This document shows positions 1 through 13,195 of a stretch of 64,000 nt of DNA, piece after piece; position 1 is the stretch's first letter, and each line of letters opens with the position of its first letter. The stretch covers positions 1,736,001 through 1,800,000 of the forward strand of contig JAJUBI010000006.1 of assembly GCA_022419385.1 (NCBI GenBank), given 5' to 3'. Under the pieces are notes generated by a model. The model had not been told where the DNA came from. It ran no database searches and saw only the letters and a list, made by a program, of their open reading frames with translations. The position numbers and the translations under genes are program-made. Source of the stretch: Paraconiothyrium sp. Pb-2020 (lineage: Eukaryota > Ascomycota > Dothideomycetes > Pleosporales > Didymosphaeriaceae).

Positions 1-2730
1 CCGGGCTAATCAACGAAGCTGGCAGTGTGACCTTCTAAGGGCAAGACCACGTTAAATGGACGATCTGTTTTGCTCGAGTTGGCACTGCAGCTAATCGTTC
101 AAAGAAGCTATAAACAATGAGCTAATTGAAATACCGTGTACGTCTATGTAGTAGAGAGGCTTTAATTTGCGCGATTACTAAAATATTCGAGTACTTTACT
201 TCTACTGAAGATGCGTTCGCTTCTGGTACACGCGTTTTAAAACCGAAGATGAAGGGCTGCCCTGTAACGAGTGTAGCTTGCGATCGCTACAAGGGCGAAT
301 TTGAGTAAGCGCCGGTGGAGTGAGTCATCCCGAAGCATAGTAAAGAAAAAGCGGAACATATGTCGATGCCATGGCTATCTTCCAGGACATCTATCTCTAC
401 GACACCTTTGGAATAACAACATCTCAATCTCGGCAAAGGGCAGTTGAACGTAGTATGAATAAGTATCCGGCAATTTCTCTTCATGAGTGCGCTCATAGGT
501 AGGGCTTCATCCAATAAGATAGCAGAAGCAGCAGTGTGGGCCCAGGAGATGAGCTGTACGACTTGATGGTGTGCATGTCCGTGGTAAGGCCAGGGTCGAT
601 TGTAGCGGTGTGTCAGAACGATACATGTTTGTTGTTGTGTGCGACTGCACGTACGGTAGTACCGGACTGGAAATCAGTGAGCGATAGAGACGATAGATAT
701 TTTGTAGGTCGGTTGAAGACAAATTGTCAGAACAGGTCGTGGTGTCCTAATTAACGACTTCAGAAAGACTGCTGACTTCATAACGATCGTCCGAACATGG
801 TACAGATACTGTAGTTAGCCGTACGGGGGCACGTCGGGAAAGTCGGAGATTTCTCAACAGGTGTTTGGGTCCTGAGCAGGGGTGCGGAATGCTTCCGTAG
901 CAGGAAATCGCGGATGCGGCAGGTGCGACGGCAACAGTGGCAGAAGATGGGCATCCAGGACACACTGAGGTCGTGCGCGAGCACTCCAATGTCATTGAAG
1001 TGCGCCGCTAGTGTACGCCCAGAGCTATGCTCACAACAAACGCCCTATAACAGAAGGTCGTGAGATTGTGGCTGCGGATGTTTCCTGGGGTATCAAGCCC
1101 AAAAGGCTGGGCCGTCCAGAAGACGTTCACCCGCCGGCAAGATGAAACAAAGCGCGTGATCCTCTGGGAGCCACGGGTATCAGATGCATGTCAGCCGCGG
1201 AGGATAGACGTACATTTTGCCCAAACGAACCAAGCGAAGGGCTGCCACATACATATCTTATTTCATACAGCTGAGAGTCGGCTCCAAGGCTGAATGCCCT
1301 GCAGCTGAGAGAATGTGCACCAGGCCGTGACGCGCATATTGCTCGCGACCCTCCAATCTCCTTCGCGGATGAAGTACGGCCTGCTCAGGACCTCCGGTTC
1401 GAGGACACGTGTGGACGGATGGGCAGTTTCCAAATTGTTCGCATGCACTGAAACATGGCTAGAATTGTGCAGATGAGCCCGTTTGTGAGTTGAGGGCTCG
1501 ACTGCTCCTTCGTGACCAGATATGCGCCCTGACAGCGATCATTGCGGTGGGGACGGCCAGCAGCTGGGCCGCGGGGGCTCAAACAGCGCGCTCAGAGCAG
1601 ATGTACGTGGATGCTGGCGATGGTGGCATGACGGTGGTCAGGTCGATGGCCGGCGGCCAACGTGAGAGGTGATGACGAGAGCTGGTGCGGCGTTCTCAGA
1701 AGTGCCGCATCTATGGATAGAAAGCCGGCTACTACTATTTTGGGGGGTCCCTGGAAGACTGGCGGTTTGAGGGGTTCGCTCGCTTCCTTCCGGGACAAAT
1801 GTCGAATGAAACGAGCCACACCAGGAGCTAGTGGTACGGCGTCGTCGGCCACGGGGGCTCCTGCGACGGCGAATGCGAGATGGCACGCAGCACAGCAACG
1901 GTGTGAGAAGCGCAGTGTCGAGACCATTCGATGCGAAGCCACCAGGTGTGGGCGCGAGTCAAGGTGGTTGCTATCGACAAGCCCGCTGATACTGGCAAGG
2001 TGCATCGGCGTGGGATCTTCGATGTGGAGGCCTTGGCAGCCCTGGCCACTCGTGCCTCTCATCGCGAAAGACAGGCCTTTCACATATCGGACCCGGCGCG
2101 CGTGTTGCGCTGCTCAGGCCGGGCTGCTCACTGCCAACCGGCGCCGTCGACGTCTGCACAGAGCAAAGCAGCTGCATGCGCGACAGGAGCAGCGTAGAAG
2201 CTAGCCTGCGCCCCAGATGGAGGCCACAATGGCGGCCTGTGTCGCGCGCCGATTTATACTAAAATTGTGAAAGACCCTTGGGCGCCCGCAGAGTCTGGCT
2301 TGCGCATTGACTGCCGCACTTCTGCATCCATTGGCTGGGGTCCACTTCGCAGGAGAGCGGGACAGGTGGACAGCGAGGGCTTGCGTGCCTGCAACTGTCA
2401 AATCACTCTGCGACTCTCGCTGTGCTGCCGTCGCCTCTGCGAATCCCCTCGACCGCCGTCTCCGCCGCGCCTTCATTCCTCGCCCGCTGTCGCCTCGGGC
2501 CCTGTGAGACAAACCGTCGCACAGCCGCCGTGAAGCGCCTCCGTTCGCTCGCTAGCTCTGGCTTCCCCGTCACCTCGACGACAACCTCTCCATTCGTAAT
2601 CAGGGCCCCCTCGCCGTATTCGAGTGCCCTTTACCGCCTCCGCCCTCGCCCTCCCCCGCCACCACCGCTGCCACCGGCTGGCCTCCCATCGCTGCCCCGC
2701 CCGCAGGCCGCATAAACAGTCGAGGGCACC
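1..2730. other. Upstream region without a supported gene
   Basis: Short open frames occur on both strands, but none shows recognisable motifs, a codon pattern that stands out, or splice-joined continuity. From about 2400 to 2730 the plus strand is rich in C and T with many short CCG and CTC runs, which fits a promoter and 5' leader for the LIM-RhoGAP gene that starts at 2731. Positions 1 to about 1000 look more AT-rich than the rest. A 5'-UTR intron cannot be excluded. Confidence 0.5.
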
Positions 2731-5700
2731 ATGGAGTCGCCCGGAGGCTATCCAGAGTCACCGCTGGACCAGGATGATGTCGTCTATCCGTGCAAGGGAT
2801 GCGGCGAGGCAAGAACAAGACCTATCACTACCACTTCGCCCGCGAGCTAACGCCCACGCAGATCCTCGAGGAAGGCAAGGCGTTCGAGTTAGGTATGCAC
2901 TCGGCCACCACACCGATACCCTCGCGCCTTCCACCCTACACTCACTGACGTACCGTAGCGGGAAACCGATGGCACATCGACTGCTTTCGCTGCAACACCT
3001 GCGGCACCCTCCTCGACTCGGACGCGAACCTGCTGCTCCTCGGTGACGGCTCGCTCATATGTAACAACTGTACATACAGCTGCAACCATTGCGGCAACAA
3101 AATTGAAGACTTGGCAATCTTGACGGGAGACCAGGCCTTTTGCGCAAATTGCTTCCGATGCAGGAACTGCAAGCGCAAAATCGAGAACCTGCGATATGCT
3201 CGCACCTCGCAGGGTATCTTTTGCATGTCATGTCACGAGTCCTTGATGGCACGCCGCAGAAAGAAAACCAAAAAACCCCCCTCCTCCTCGGTCCAACCAA
3301 AAGTAGACAAATCGCTGCCCGCGTTGCCTCCGAGCGCTGCCACCCAGTTCACACCTGACATTGACACCCCGTCCGATGTCTTCTCCGAGCCCACTACCAC
3401 TGATGTGTCTCCTAGGCCCCAGCAATCTAGGCGGAACGAATCCTCACCTGCTAACTTTAGGCGTGAAGCATCCCCCGCTTCACAGAACGACGCCCGTAGG
3501 GGTATGCGCTTTTTCAATTCTCCCAGTTCCCGCCGCGTTTGTTCAAATACCGAGAATCCTACTGACAATTTACTTCCAGACAACGTGACATTGCCTGCGA
3601 GCACGTACAGAGAGAAAAACCATTCTGAAGCGTCCGATAATGGCGATGATAACGGAACTCTGCTTCCCTTCGCGTTGGACCCCAATCCCGCGCCGGGGCC
3701 ATCTCCTATCAACAATGCACATGGCAGAGGAGCCGATGCGAAGTCTGCTCGTGACTACTTCAACCGTCCCGTGGGTGGCCACAGGGAAATGCTCAAGGAG
3801 AACAGGTCTCGTTCCGCATCTGCAGAGCGACAGCCGACGAGCCCTCATATTGCGTACCAAGAGAAGGGAAGGCAGCCCTCAGAGCAGCTCGTGGACACAC
3901 TTCGAAAGCGAAAGGACGGCTTGAGCGACTCACCTGCTGTCTCTACCGACCGAACACGCAGCCAGCATGCGTCCCCTGCACCATCGCAATCCACAGAGGC
4001 TTTCAAGCTTCAAGAAGTGCCCAAGAACAAGAGAGCGGAAGCTCGAAAGAACTCCACCGCTCGCTCGCCCTCGCGTGATTCTCCTGCCACAGATCTACCT
4101 GGAAGGCTTGCTAACCCCCCGACCGAGACGGTTGGGAAGTCACCCGCTCCTGTGGATACGAGCCGTGACGATTCGTCCACCACGTCGAGCTCATCCTTCG
4201 GTTCTACTCAGCAACGACCGCAAGTCGAGCGGCCAGCACGCGGCGATTCGCTTGCCAATTCTTCGATGAAGTCATCTGCTCCAACATCGAGAAAAGATTT
4301 CTCTACTGCCTCTCCCACCACCCCTACAATGCCGCAGCCTGAGCGGAAGCCATCTACCACCTCTTCGTACAGCCAGCAGAACGGGATCTATGGGAATGAC
4401 AGAGACATGGAGCCGCCGGGCTTACCTCAGCGCGCAGCAGGAAGACGCCCACCACCCTCCACGGACACGTTTGTCTCGCCGCGCGCCCCTCCTCCACCTC
4501 CACCGGTACCGGCACCGCAGAACCACAAAACATCCGAATCTGTTAGTACCATGCACAGCGATGGCTCCAATACCGTCTACTCGGCTGGCGGGCTACCTCG
4601 CTATAGTGCGCAGGGTGATTTCTCCATGGATGAGGATTTTGCGCGTTTACTTTCGAACCAGGAAGGCCATGAAAAAGAAGGTGGTATGTTAAGAAAAGTT
4701 TCCAATGCGATGAAAGGCCACGGGCGGAGTCACAGCGACCGCGGCTCAATCACCTCTCGTGGCCATGGACATAAAAAATGGCCAACTAATGGTTCCATAG
4801 ACATCAGCAGCCCGACCATTGCGTCGCCAAACACTAATGAGGAGGCCGTGAATCTGAGGAACGAACTTCGCCGTGCGCAACAAAGGATCGCTGAACTCGA
4901 GGCTGAGAAGAATGGCTTGCAGGAGACCGTGCACAGCGCTGCCGACATTAAACAAGCCAACACAATGTTGAGAGAAAAGCGCAACACAATGGCCGTGCTT
5001 GACACCCAGCGTGAGATGGTCATTCGCGAATTGGAAATCATGACCGAGCACCTCAAGAAAGCCAAGGAAAACACCGGCTCCACCATGGACATAAATCAGC
5101 TGAAGTCGGACATTTTGCGAGATTTTGCAAATTCGCTGCAGAAGCTGAAGGACCAGCTCGGTAGCCAGATCGAGGAGCTTATTTCGAAACGCACGGCCCT
5201 CACTGACGAAATATCCAATTTGATCCAGATGAAGGACAAAGGTTTCCAAGAGTATGAGTCTTTGAGCGCCCAGAACAAGAAGCTTGCCGACATGAACCAA
5301 ACCCTCATTGAGCAAATCCAATCAACTCTCAAGAGCAACAAACAACACATTGGCAACCAATCAATTGATGCTGCACGGTCGCCGGCGAATGGTTTGGGCA
5401 TTTATAGTGCCAACTACAAAGGTGGAAAATCTGATATATCTGTCGATGCTCGGGAGGTCATTCATGAGCCATCGTATTCCAATCTACATGAGGCGGACAG
5501 CGAAGCTACTCTGGCGCAACCACAGGTCGTTAACATCCGCAAGACCGGAAAGGCCACCAAGTTTTCCAACTGGAAGAAGGGTGGCCAAGCAATCACGAAG
5601 AATGTCACCAAAGGCTTCAAAGGAGCGTTCGGTCCGACCGAAACGAAACCAGCGGAAGAAATGAACATCAAAGTCATTGGCACTCCGTACGGATCTACAC

Positions 5701-6513
5701 ACACACAGCCCGACTTTGCATCGATGACGACGATGACGAGCTCGCTCAAGAGCCGAGAAGAGGCTCCTCCACGAGGCTGGTTCGGCGGCGGCAAGGCTCC
5801 TACAAACAATCCCCGAGACAGGTCGAAGCCGACGCTGCATGAGAACGGCAGCATGCAACAGGTCGACGCTTCGGTATTGTTCGGTTCGGATCTAGTCGCG
5901 CGATGCGAGTATGAGAAGAGAATGCTTCCTGCAATCGTCAGCCGATGCATCGAAGAGGTGGAAACCCGAGGAATGGATGTTGAGGGTATCTACCGTAAGA
6001 GCGGTGGTTCCTCTCAGGTCAATCAAGTCAAGAGTGGGTTCGAAGGCAACGACGAATTTGACATCTCGGACCCCGACCTGGACATTCATGCCGTGACCTC
6101 GACTCTGAAGAATTACTTCCGCCGTCTACCGACCCCCCTAATCACGTATGCCCACTACGATCAATTCTTGGACGCTGGTGTGATTGAGGATCCAGAGCAA
6201 CGGGCAAGGGCCTTGCGTGCTGTCCTCAAGGAGATCCCTCGTCCGCACTACGACACGCTCCAATTCTTGGTTTTCCATTTAGCTCGTGTTATCCAACATT
6301 CTAAAGATAATCTGGTATGTTCCCCACGCCGTGTCTCGATGAATGCATGCTAATGGTATTTAGATGACACCGCTCAACCTCGCTGTGGTTTTCGCCCCGA
6401 CGATTATGCGTCCGACGGATATAAACCGAGAGTTGACCGACATGCAAACACAGAGAAATGCCGTTCAAACGCTTCTCGAAGACCACAAGAACGTGTTCTT
6501 CGAAGAAGAGTAG
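2731..6513 (+). CDS. LIM domain and RhoGAP protein (Rga1/Rga2-like)
   Basis: Exons 2731-2808, 2862-2892, 2959-6314 and 6364-6513 give 1204 residues. Two LIM zinc fingers lie at the N terminus (CKGCGE near residue 21, then CNTCGTLL and CNHCGNKI). A long Ser/Pro-rich linker follows, then a coiled coil encoded around 4830-5340. A C-terminal RhoGAP domain spans roughly residues 1000-1200, with the arginine finger in GIYRKSGG. Family members speed GTP hydrolysis on Cdc42/Rho proteins and control polarity and septation; that role here is by homology. Exon 1 ends inside the first LIM finger and the first intron begins GC instead of GT. Without the last intron the reading frame stops at 6353 and loses the end of the GAP domain. 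The splice from 6314 to 6364 restores NLMTPLNLAVVFAPTIMRP, a classic RhoGAP segment. The start is the only upstream ATG that keeps the first LIM cysteines. Confidence 0.93.
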
Positions 6514-7442
6514 CCTGACCGGCGATCTTTTGCCTCAGCCTTGTTCTGGATATGCGAATCCCATCAGCGATGCATTTTGCGATTGCGCCTTTTCGAACCA
6601 CTTGTAGTAATTCCTTGATCAACGATCGCTGGTTATGCTACGGTCGATGATCTTTCTCTAGGCCCACGTTGATGAAAACGGGCCATTCCTTCTTCGATTC
6701 TTTGTATATGCGCCGAATCTGCATGGAGTACACAAATTGATCACGAAAGCGAGCGTCGGCGCGGCCGTCGACTTATTGGACGCACGATGCCATGAACAAA
6801 ACCTCTACATTTCTTGCATGTCCATTCGCGACTCTGATCCCGGCAGTCGTATTCTTGGACAGCTTCTAGGGATGATCTCCGTTTTCGATTTCTTTGTATG
6901 ATATGGTTCTTTCTTCCAATCCCCGTCTGGATCTTCTTGGGACTTAAGAGGGGGATGTTATGTCTTGGCGTTGAGCGGGTTTTTTTTAGCTTTTATTATA
7001 CCCTTGAGGGTTTTTGATGGATTGTGACATAGCATGGCGGGAGAATTCAGGTGATTGATACTCATGTTGAACTTTGTGCCCTGGTGCGATGAACATCCTG
7101 TGCAATTTCTGTTCTATTGGTGATCCTAGTGGCGGCCGAACGCAACTGAACTGCTGGCATTACATGCTTACATGGAAAGGGCTCTGACCCAACAGACATT
7201 TTGCAACAATCAAATGACGTTACCTTAGCTTCACTAGGAGTTGTAGCCACGATAGTGTTTCGACACTCATAGGTTTTAGTATTTACTGTATTGGAGGAGG
7301 ACCGTCATCCTCTTATACATTACTATAGGTACTGTATTAGATAAGATAGCTAACGAAGCAGGCACGCCTCCAAGTACGGAGCAGTCAAGCTTCTAATCGC
7401 AAGACACACTTCACGCTTGCGCACTTGCTACGCATGCTGAAC
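6514..7442. other. Convergent intergenic region, 3' flanks
   Basis: This lies between the 3' ends of the LIM-RhoGAP (+) and AAA ATPase (-) genes. AT-rich patches and a T run near 6980 fit 3' UTR and polyadenylation sequence. I see no gene. Confidence 0.5.
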
Positions 7443-10400
7443 CTAATACCCATCTTCGTCCTGGCGCTGGGAGGCGCCGGAGCTGACCGGCATGTATGCC
7501 ATGGGCCTGTGATCGCGACTCAGAGGCGTTGACGAGTTCGGTGGCCGTACATCCTCGGGATGGGTGTATGCAGGACTGGAGAATGCATGTTCAGATCCGC
7601 GAGGCAGGTACGGGTGTGGGATGTCCTGTTCCTGTGAAGGCTGTCCTGACCAGGGCTGTCCCTGGCGGAACGAAGGTTCTTGCGAGCGATAGAACTCACC
7701 TTGACCGACCCTGGAGGACGTTGCGAAGGGATCTAACTTCACCTGTGCATATGTGTCAGGAGCTCCTTGCGCTGCGTACGGCCATTGGGTGTTGTGGTGG
7801 AAAGCTTGGGTGTTGGCCGGTACCATGTGCCTAAAGTGATCCGCGCGATCCCTGTCCATGAACGCACGCTTCGAATCAGTGCTGCCGATGGTCTCTTCGA
7901 TATACATATCGAATTGGGACGAGGCATCTGCGACCGTCTCGAAGTGTGCCACCTTGAGATGAGATTTGACGTCTTCCAGCACGACACTTTCTTCCCAGTC
8001 TCCAGCCATGCCAGCGGCTTCGAGGGACTCGTACTCAGCCATTGCTAATGCTGTTTGGAACGCGTTGCGTATCTGTCGGCCGTTCCATCTTGTGTTGTTT
8101 TGCTTGTGTTGCTCGAAATGGGCTCCAGCGAAACGCATGATTTCTTGCTCGTCGGCAGTGACACGTCCTTGCTTTCGGTTGATGACGCGGTCTAGATTCA
8201 TCTTCCATATCGCCAGAGTCTGATCTCTGTTGAGGGCTGGATAGTAAAGATGCAGATGGATACGCGATTTGAAGGCCTCGTCGAATGCGCCTACCCGGTT
8301 TGTCGTGAGGATTAGTATTCCTTTATAGTATTCCAGCACACGCAGAAATACTGGGAATGGTTAGCAGTGCATAGGAGCGCAATGCCACGTAGAATACTTA
8401 CCCGAGACAATTGCGTTTCGTTTCAGATCGGTCCTCGTTCTTTGCGCAAGGAAGACGTCGGCCTCGTCCAGCAGCAGCACGCAATCCCAAGTCTCAGCTT
8501 TGGCAAATGTGCTGTTCAACACTCTCTCGACTTCGCTAGCTGTAACCCCCAGATCGCCACATGTAATTGGGTAAAGTGGTTTTCGAAGTGACTCTGCAAC
8601 GCACTCGGCGGTTGACGTTTTGCCTACACCTGGGGCGCCGTGGAGGAGTATGATGAGACCCATTCCTTTTCCGCGAACAAGATCCATATCCGGATTCTGC
8701 GAAGCGTGCCTCTGGCGCGATTGTTTCTCCAAGAAATGTGTCTTGATCTGGGCTTGGACCATGTGCTTGTGGCCACGAGGCAATTTGAGATCCGCCCAAC
8801 TTTCTTTGTTCACCCGCACTGGGTGTAAGCAGTCAAGTGCCAGAATACTAAATCGGCGCCTGTGCAAATCAAACCCCACAACGCGATCGGGAAGGAGTGC
8901 GAAGTCTACACGCTCAAAAGCTCGGTGATCGAGCACGCTCTCACCAGAGGCATCCTTGTGAGCAGCAAGAAAGGCATTGGTCGTCACGAAGTCGTCCATA
9001 TCCGCAGCGTCAACATGATCATCTTCGTAGATCACGTCAGGTTCCGTCTTTTCCAACACTTTGCGTGCTTTGTCCTTCCAGATAGATCTCGGATAGTCTT
9101 CTGTCGATTCCAGCCCCGAACCACCACTTGCTGCGGGCATACCATGGTTCACCACCCAGTTAGAACTCTCAAGTTTTGCTTCTTCAAAATCAACGATGAC
9201 GTGACCGTCTACTGGCGTGGCCTTCCCGGCAGTCTTGCAAGTGAGACCGCTGGGGTGCTTCGACAGAGTAAGTCCGATATAGAGACAGTGGGTGGGGCTC
9301 GCATATTGCAAAAACTTTTTGCCCCTCTCTATCAATCGAGTTTCGATCTCTGCGTAGTTTGGGACATATCGAACCGGGCAAGGGTCCAAAGTACTAATGT
9401 CCTTTTGACCATCGAATGATGAGATTTCGAAAGTATGATCAAGGGGCCCGAATGATGTACCATCGTAAACAATCATATGGCACAAAATTGTGAACTTGTT
9501 GATCTTAGGCGACGGTGGCCTTAGTCGATTGCCTTGATCTTCTTCAAAACCGTGAGGAAAGCCAAGCACAGGTCGACCTTTCGATACTGATAGAACCCTC
9601 CATATTGCGGGCGGTCCTTTCCCAGGTGACTTGACCGACGTAGCTGAATCTTCCGCGTCAAGGTCTCTCCACGATACCACGAGGTCGCCCGGTCGATAAA
9701 GGAACCAGAGGTCACGAAAATGGATCTTCTTCGGGGTGTCAGATCGATATCGCTGGTACACGGGCATGACCTCTGTGTCTATGAACTGGACAAGACACTG
9801 CAGACTTCGGAATTCGGTCCTCAACCTCTCACGCTCGGCGGAAACTTCCGGTTGATCGTGTTTAGTCACATTGGCATTGTGCTCGGAGCCTTCTACATCA
9901 CCAGCTGATCCAGCGTCTATAGTGGATGGAATCGGCCGACTATTGTCGGTCGACCCATCTTGTTGTAGTTCTGCTTCTGTGATCTTTGAGTGTTGCGCTG
10001 TTAGCTCTTGAAGCCGCTGTCTTATAGCAGCATTGTGGCGGACCAGGAGTTTGTACGGCCGAAGCATAACGACGGGCTCTGTACCGATAGAGGACTCTGT
10101 TATAACTCCCAAGCTTGCCAGCAGTTCCTGACAGTTGATGCGGATCCTCTCAGGCATCTCAACCTGTCCCTCTGAATGCTCGTCCGTTGCTAAAGAATTG
10201 TCCTGTGCTTGAGATGATTGATCAGAAAAGGGGTCCGGATAGTTTTGCCCAAAAGCGGACTCATCAGTCACTCCTCTTTGCAGGCCCAGCTCTTCTCTAC
10301 GTCGCTGCCAATAAAACTTAGCCGGACCCACCAGTACATCGATCGCGTAGCTTTGGGTTTCCCCTACGGTCGAGTTCTTGAACTGTGTCCAAGTCACGCG

Positions 10401-10712
10401 GTTGATTTGAGGTATTATATTGGCAGTAGTAGATTCAGGCTCGGCGGATACTGCTCCGTTTGCTTGGAGCTCAGCCGAATCTGACCCTTTGGCGTTTAGC
10501 CCGGAGCTCGAACTCGAATTATTTGGGCCATCGGGCTCGTCAATTCGTATTTTGGAGATGGTGGCAGCTCCGGAAAGCTCATCGATCGCGTGCAAGGTTG
10601 GCGCTGTATCAGTATCATTGGCCGTCTTCTTCGTATTGTTTGTAATCGTCTCGAGAGCTTCAAGCTGCGCCCTCAACTGAGAGATTTGCGTTGCAATAGT
10701 GCTGTCGGACAT
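7443..10712 (-). CDS. Fungal AAA-type ATPase with DUF7025-like middle region
   Basis: Two exons, 10712-8402 and 8350-7443, give 1072 residues. A short coiled coil opens the protein (SQLRAQLEALETITNN). The middle part carries a motif seen in fungal AAA proteins with a DUF7025 region (LWFLYRPGDLVV, then PAIWRVLSV). The ATPase core has Walker A GAPGVGKT near residue 690 and Walker B VLLLDEADVFL near 745. After the 51-nt intron it continues TTNRVGAFDEAFKSRIHLHL, the sensor and arginine-finger segment. The C-terminal tail of about 150 residues is Gln/Ser/Pro-rich and looks disordered. Removing the intron restores AIVSVFLRVLEYY. The frame stays open upstream to 11036, but the ATG at 10712 begins the conserved-looking MSDSTIATQ, so I chose it. 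Substrate and location are unknown; relatives are BCS1-like or generic fungal AAA proteins. Confidence 0.88.
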
Positions 10713-11051
10713 CTTAAATGGCTGGTCGGAGGGGCATCGACTGGGAAGCTTCCTTCCTTCGTAGCTTTGACGAATCCTCCGGACAGCATTCAGAGCGTGT
10801 ACGAGGGATGTCTCGAGTGTAGTAGAATGTAACAACGATCTGTGGGGCATGGGTACTGGAGCTTGGCGGCCCAACCAGATCGTTCCCAGCGCTGACGTGT
10901 CCCATGATCTGCATATGCATATAAGCGAGACCTTTCCCAAAGGAGGGAGGACATGAGGCTGAGCTGTGGACATGTTCTCACGGGTTACTGGAAAGACCGA
11001 GATTCTGTCAGGCAACGTTCCCGCGCTGAATGACACAGGCTGGCGCGCAAT
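10713..11051. promoter_or_regulatory. Shared divergent promoter region (AAA ATPase / DUF7708)
   Basis: These 339 bases separate the start codons of two divergently transcribed genes. The AAA frame stays open through most of it, so a longer AAA N terminus is possible. No clear TATA box is visible. Confidence 0.45.
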
Positions 11052-13195
11052 ATGTCAAACACCACGCAGCATATACCGAACGTGCTGGTCAAAGACTGGT
11101 ATGATCAGTATGCGCCTCAGCAGCACGCTGTCTTCCGATCGGACGGGTTCGACAGCCAAAGAGCTAGAGTTCCTCAGCTCAAGCAGCAGAAGGCTGGGTA
11201 ACGATCAGCACAGCAAGTTGAATGAAGCATTCTCACGATTCCAGGGACCTTACAGATGAGTTCTGCAACATCATCCAGCAATATGAAAGCATCCTCTCCA
11301 CCCAAGCTTCAGGTGAGAAGATCAATATCAGAGGCGCGCATTCCTGGGACGAGGTGATTCGAACTGCCAAAGATACTGAGGCGGCATATCTCGAAGAAGC
11401 AAAGAGGGGAACCAAAGGAGCAGTGCGAAGATACTTACGCCGATTTGGTGACTATTCGGCGACAGCAACTCCATGGATTGGGCTTTTACCAAATGACAAA
11501 TACTTCAGCGTTCTTTGTGGAGGCCTGAAAATCGTACTGGGAGTAGGTGCCACTTGCTTTGAGGTGCTGTCCGTTGTGCAACAGCATTGACTCGTCCCCT
11601 AGATAACCGCCAAAAGAAGCGAAAGGCGCATTGAGATCTTCGAAGCCTTCGAATCACTACCAGCGGTCATCGAAAAGACGCAGCGCTGTCACGAGATCTT
11701 TCCCGACAGCCTCGAGCTACGCGACAGAGCATTGGCTGTTTACCTTGACATACTAATGATGATTGAAGCAATGATCGCCTGCTTGATGGACAAAAAGTTG
11801 CGTATGTATCTTCAAAGATCATCCTGACTATGACAATTGACCGTGACTCCTAGTGACCCGAATCAAAGATGGACTGAGAGGGCCTCTTGCTGATCGGGAC
11901 CTGGACGAGAAGAAAAGACGATTCCACATGTCGATGGAAGCTCTGGAAGAGCAAGTCAATCATCTGCATCTTTCCTCGTCAGCCAAGGCCAATGCATCCA
12001 TAGCAATCCTAGGTCCGAGCGTACACAATACTGAGAAGGTTGTGTTATCCATTGACAACACAACCAAAGTCCTACACAGCTCTGCCAAAACTTTCGTGGC
12101 AGGTATCGACGGGCTTCGATCCGACGTAACTTCGCACGAGCAGGCGACACAAATGCTAAAGAAGGAAATCGAGATGCAAAGACAAGCAATTGAATTGCAC
12201 AACCAAGCTCACAACAATCTCTCTTCATTGTTGCAGGACGTAATCAAGAACGCTGATTGTAGGAAACGCCTCCAATGATTCGCACTAGGCTGACAAGAAC
12301 AGGGTACGCAGCTCGGGCCCAGAGAGGTTGCGACGCGATTGACCGGAACGTTGACCTTAGAGGTCTTCAACTCCAGTTGGCATCCCACCTTGGCCACACT
12401 CTGGAAGATGTGAGCCAAGACTTGGACCTCGTAACTCGTAACGCACAATCCTGCGATGCGCAAAGCCAGGGCGCAATGCACTGGGTGCTGCAGTCGTCTC
12501 GTTTCAAGCGCTGGATCCAAAGCCCATACCCGGATGTTTTGGCTGTGGACGGCAACTTGGAGGACGGTATGGCTCGTTACTCATCCACAAGTTTGCTTTG
12601 CGGAATGCTTATCGAGTCTCTTCGAGACCAAAAAGCCGTCCATGTGCTCCATTTCTTCTGTGGAACTCACAATTCTAGATTTGATCCATTGTCAGGGCCA
12701 AGAGGCTTGCTGCAGAGCTTAATAGTCCAGCTATTGTCTATACAACAGTTTGACGTGGGCTTTCTGCGGTTCGGACAGTGGGAAGGAGGCCTCAGAGCCA
12801 AAAGTATAAGCACACTTGGCCGCCTATTTAGGAGACTTGTGGAACAGCTGCCCAACTCGATTGTGTTCTGTATTATCGACGGGATATCAATTTTCGAGGT
12901 CGATACCTGGCTCGATGAACTTTACCTAGTCTTGAGAACCTTACTCGAGACGGTCGCTGACGAGCAACTCAGTGCGCGACTCAAGTTGCTAGGTACTGCA
13001 GCGACTAAGAGCAGATGCTTGAACAACCTGCTGAGCGAGAGAGACATACTTTCAGTGCCAACCAATAGCGGAGATCAGCGGCTCCTCACCAGTAGATCAG
13101 CATATTCGGAACTTGTCGATGGCAGGCGGGCGCCAATGTTCGCTGCTGGTGATCATTCGTCGTATGAGGACATGTACGATAGGGGATTTGATTGA
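11052..13195 (+). CDS. DUF7708-type fungal protein with degenerate NACHT-like module
   Basis: Proposed exons 11052-11197, 11245-11542, 11603-11801, 11854-12258 and 12303-13195 join in phase to give 646 residues. The N-terminal half reads like DUF7708 (WYDQYAPQQHAVF; later FSVLCGGLKIVLG and IEIFEAFESLPAVIEKTQR). A helical middle follows. The C-terminal part resembles the NTPase-like region of fungal STAND/ankyrin proteins (HVLHFFCGTHNSRFDPLSG, LLQSLIVQLL, IVFCIIDGISIFE). Where a P-loop would sit the sequence reads DGNLEDGMARYSSTSLL, without GxxxxGK[ST], so nucleotide binding is doubtful. No ankyrin, WD or TPR repeats follow, and the protein ends soon after the core. The first intron (47 nt) is the weakest splice call, because its sequence itself looks like a DUF7708 stretch. 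The gene is divergent from the AAA ATPase. Confidence 0.72.

Noticed and set aside
1592..2204. Overlapping open frames of 163 and 180 codons on opposite strands
   Set aside because: Arg/Ala/Ser-rich text without motifs, no splice partners, and GC-rich sequence that opens several frames at once.
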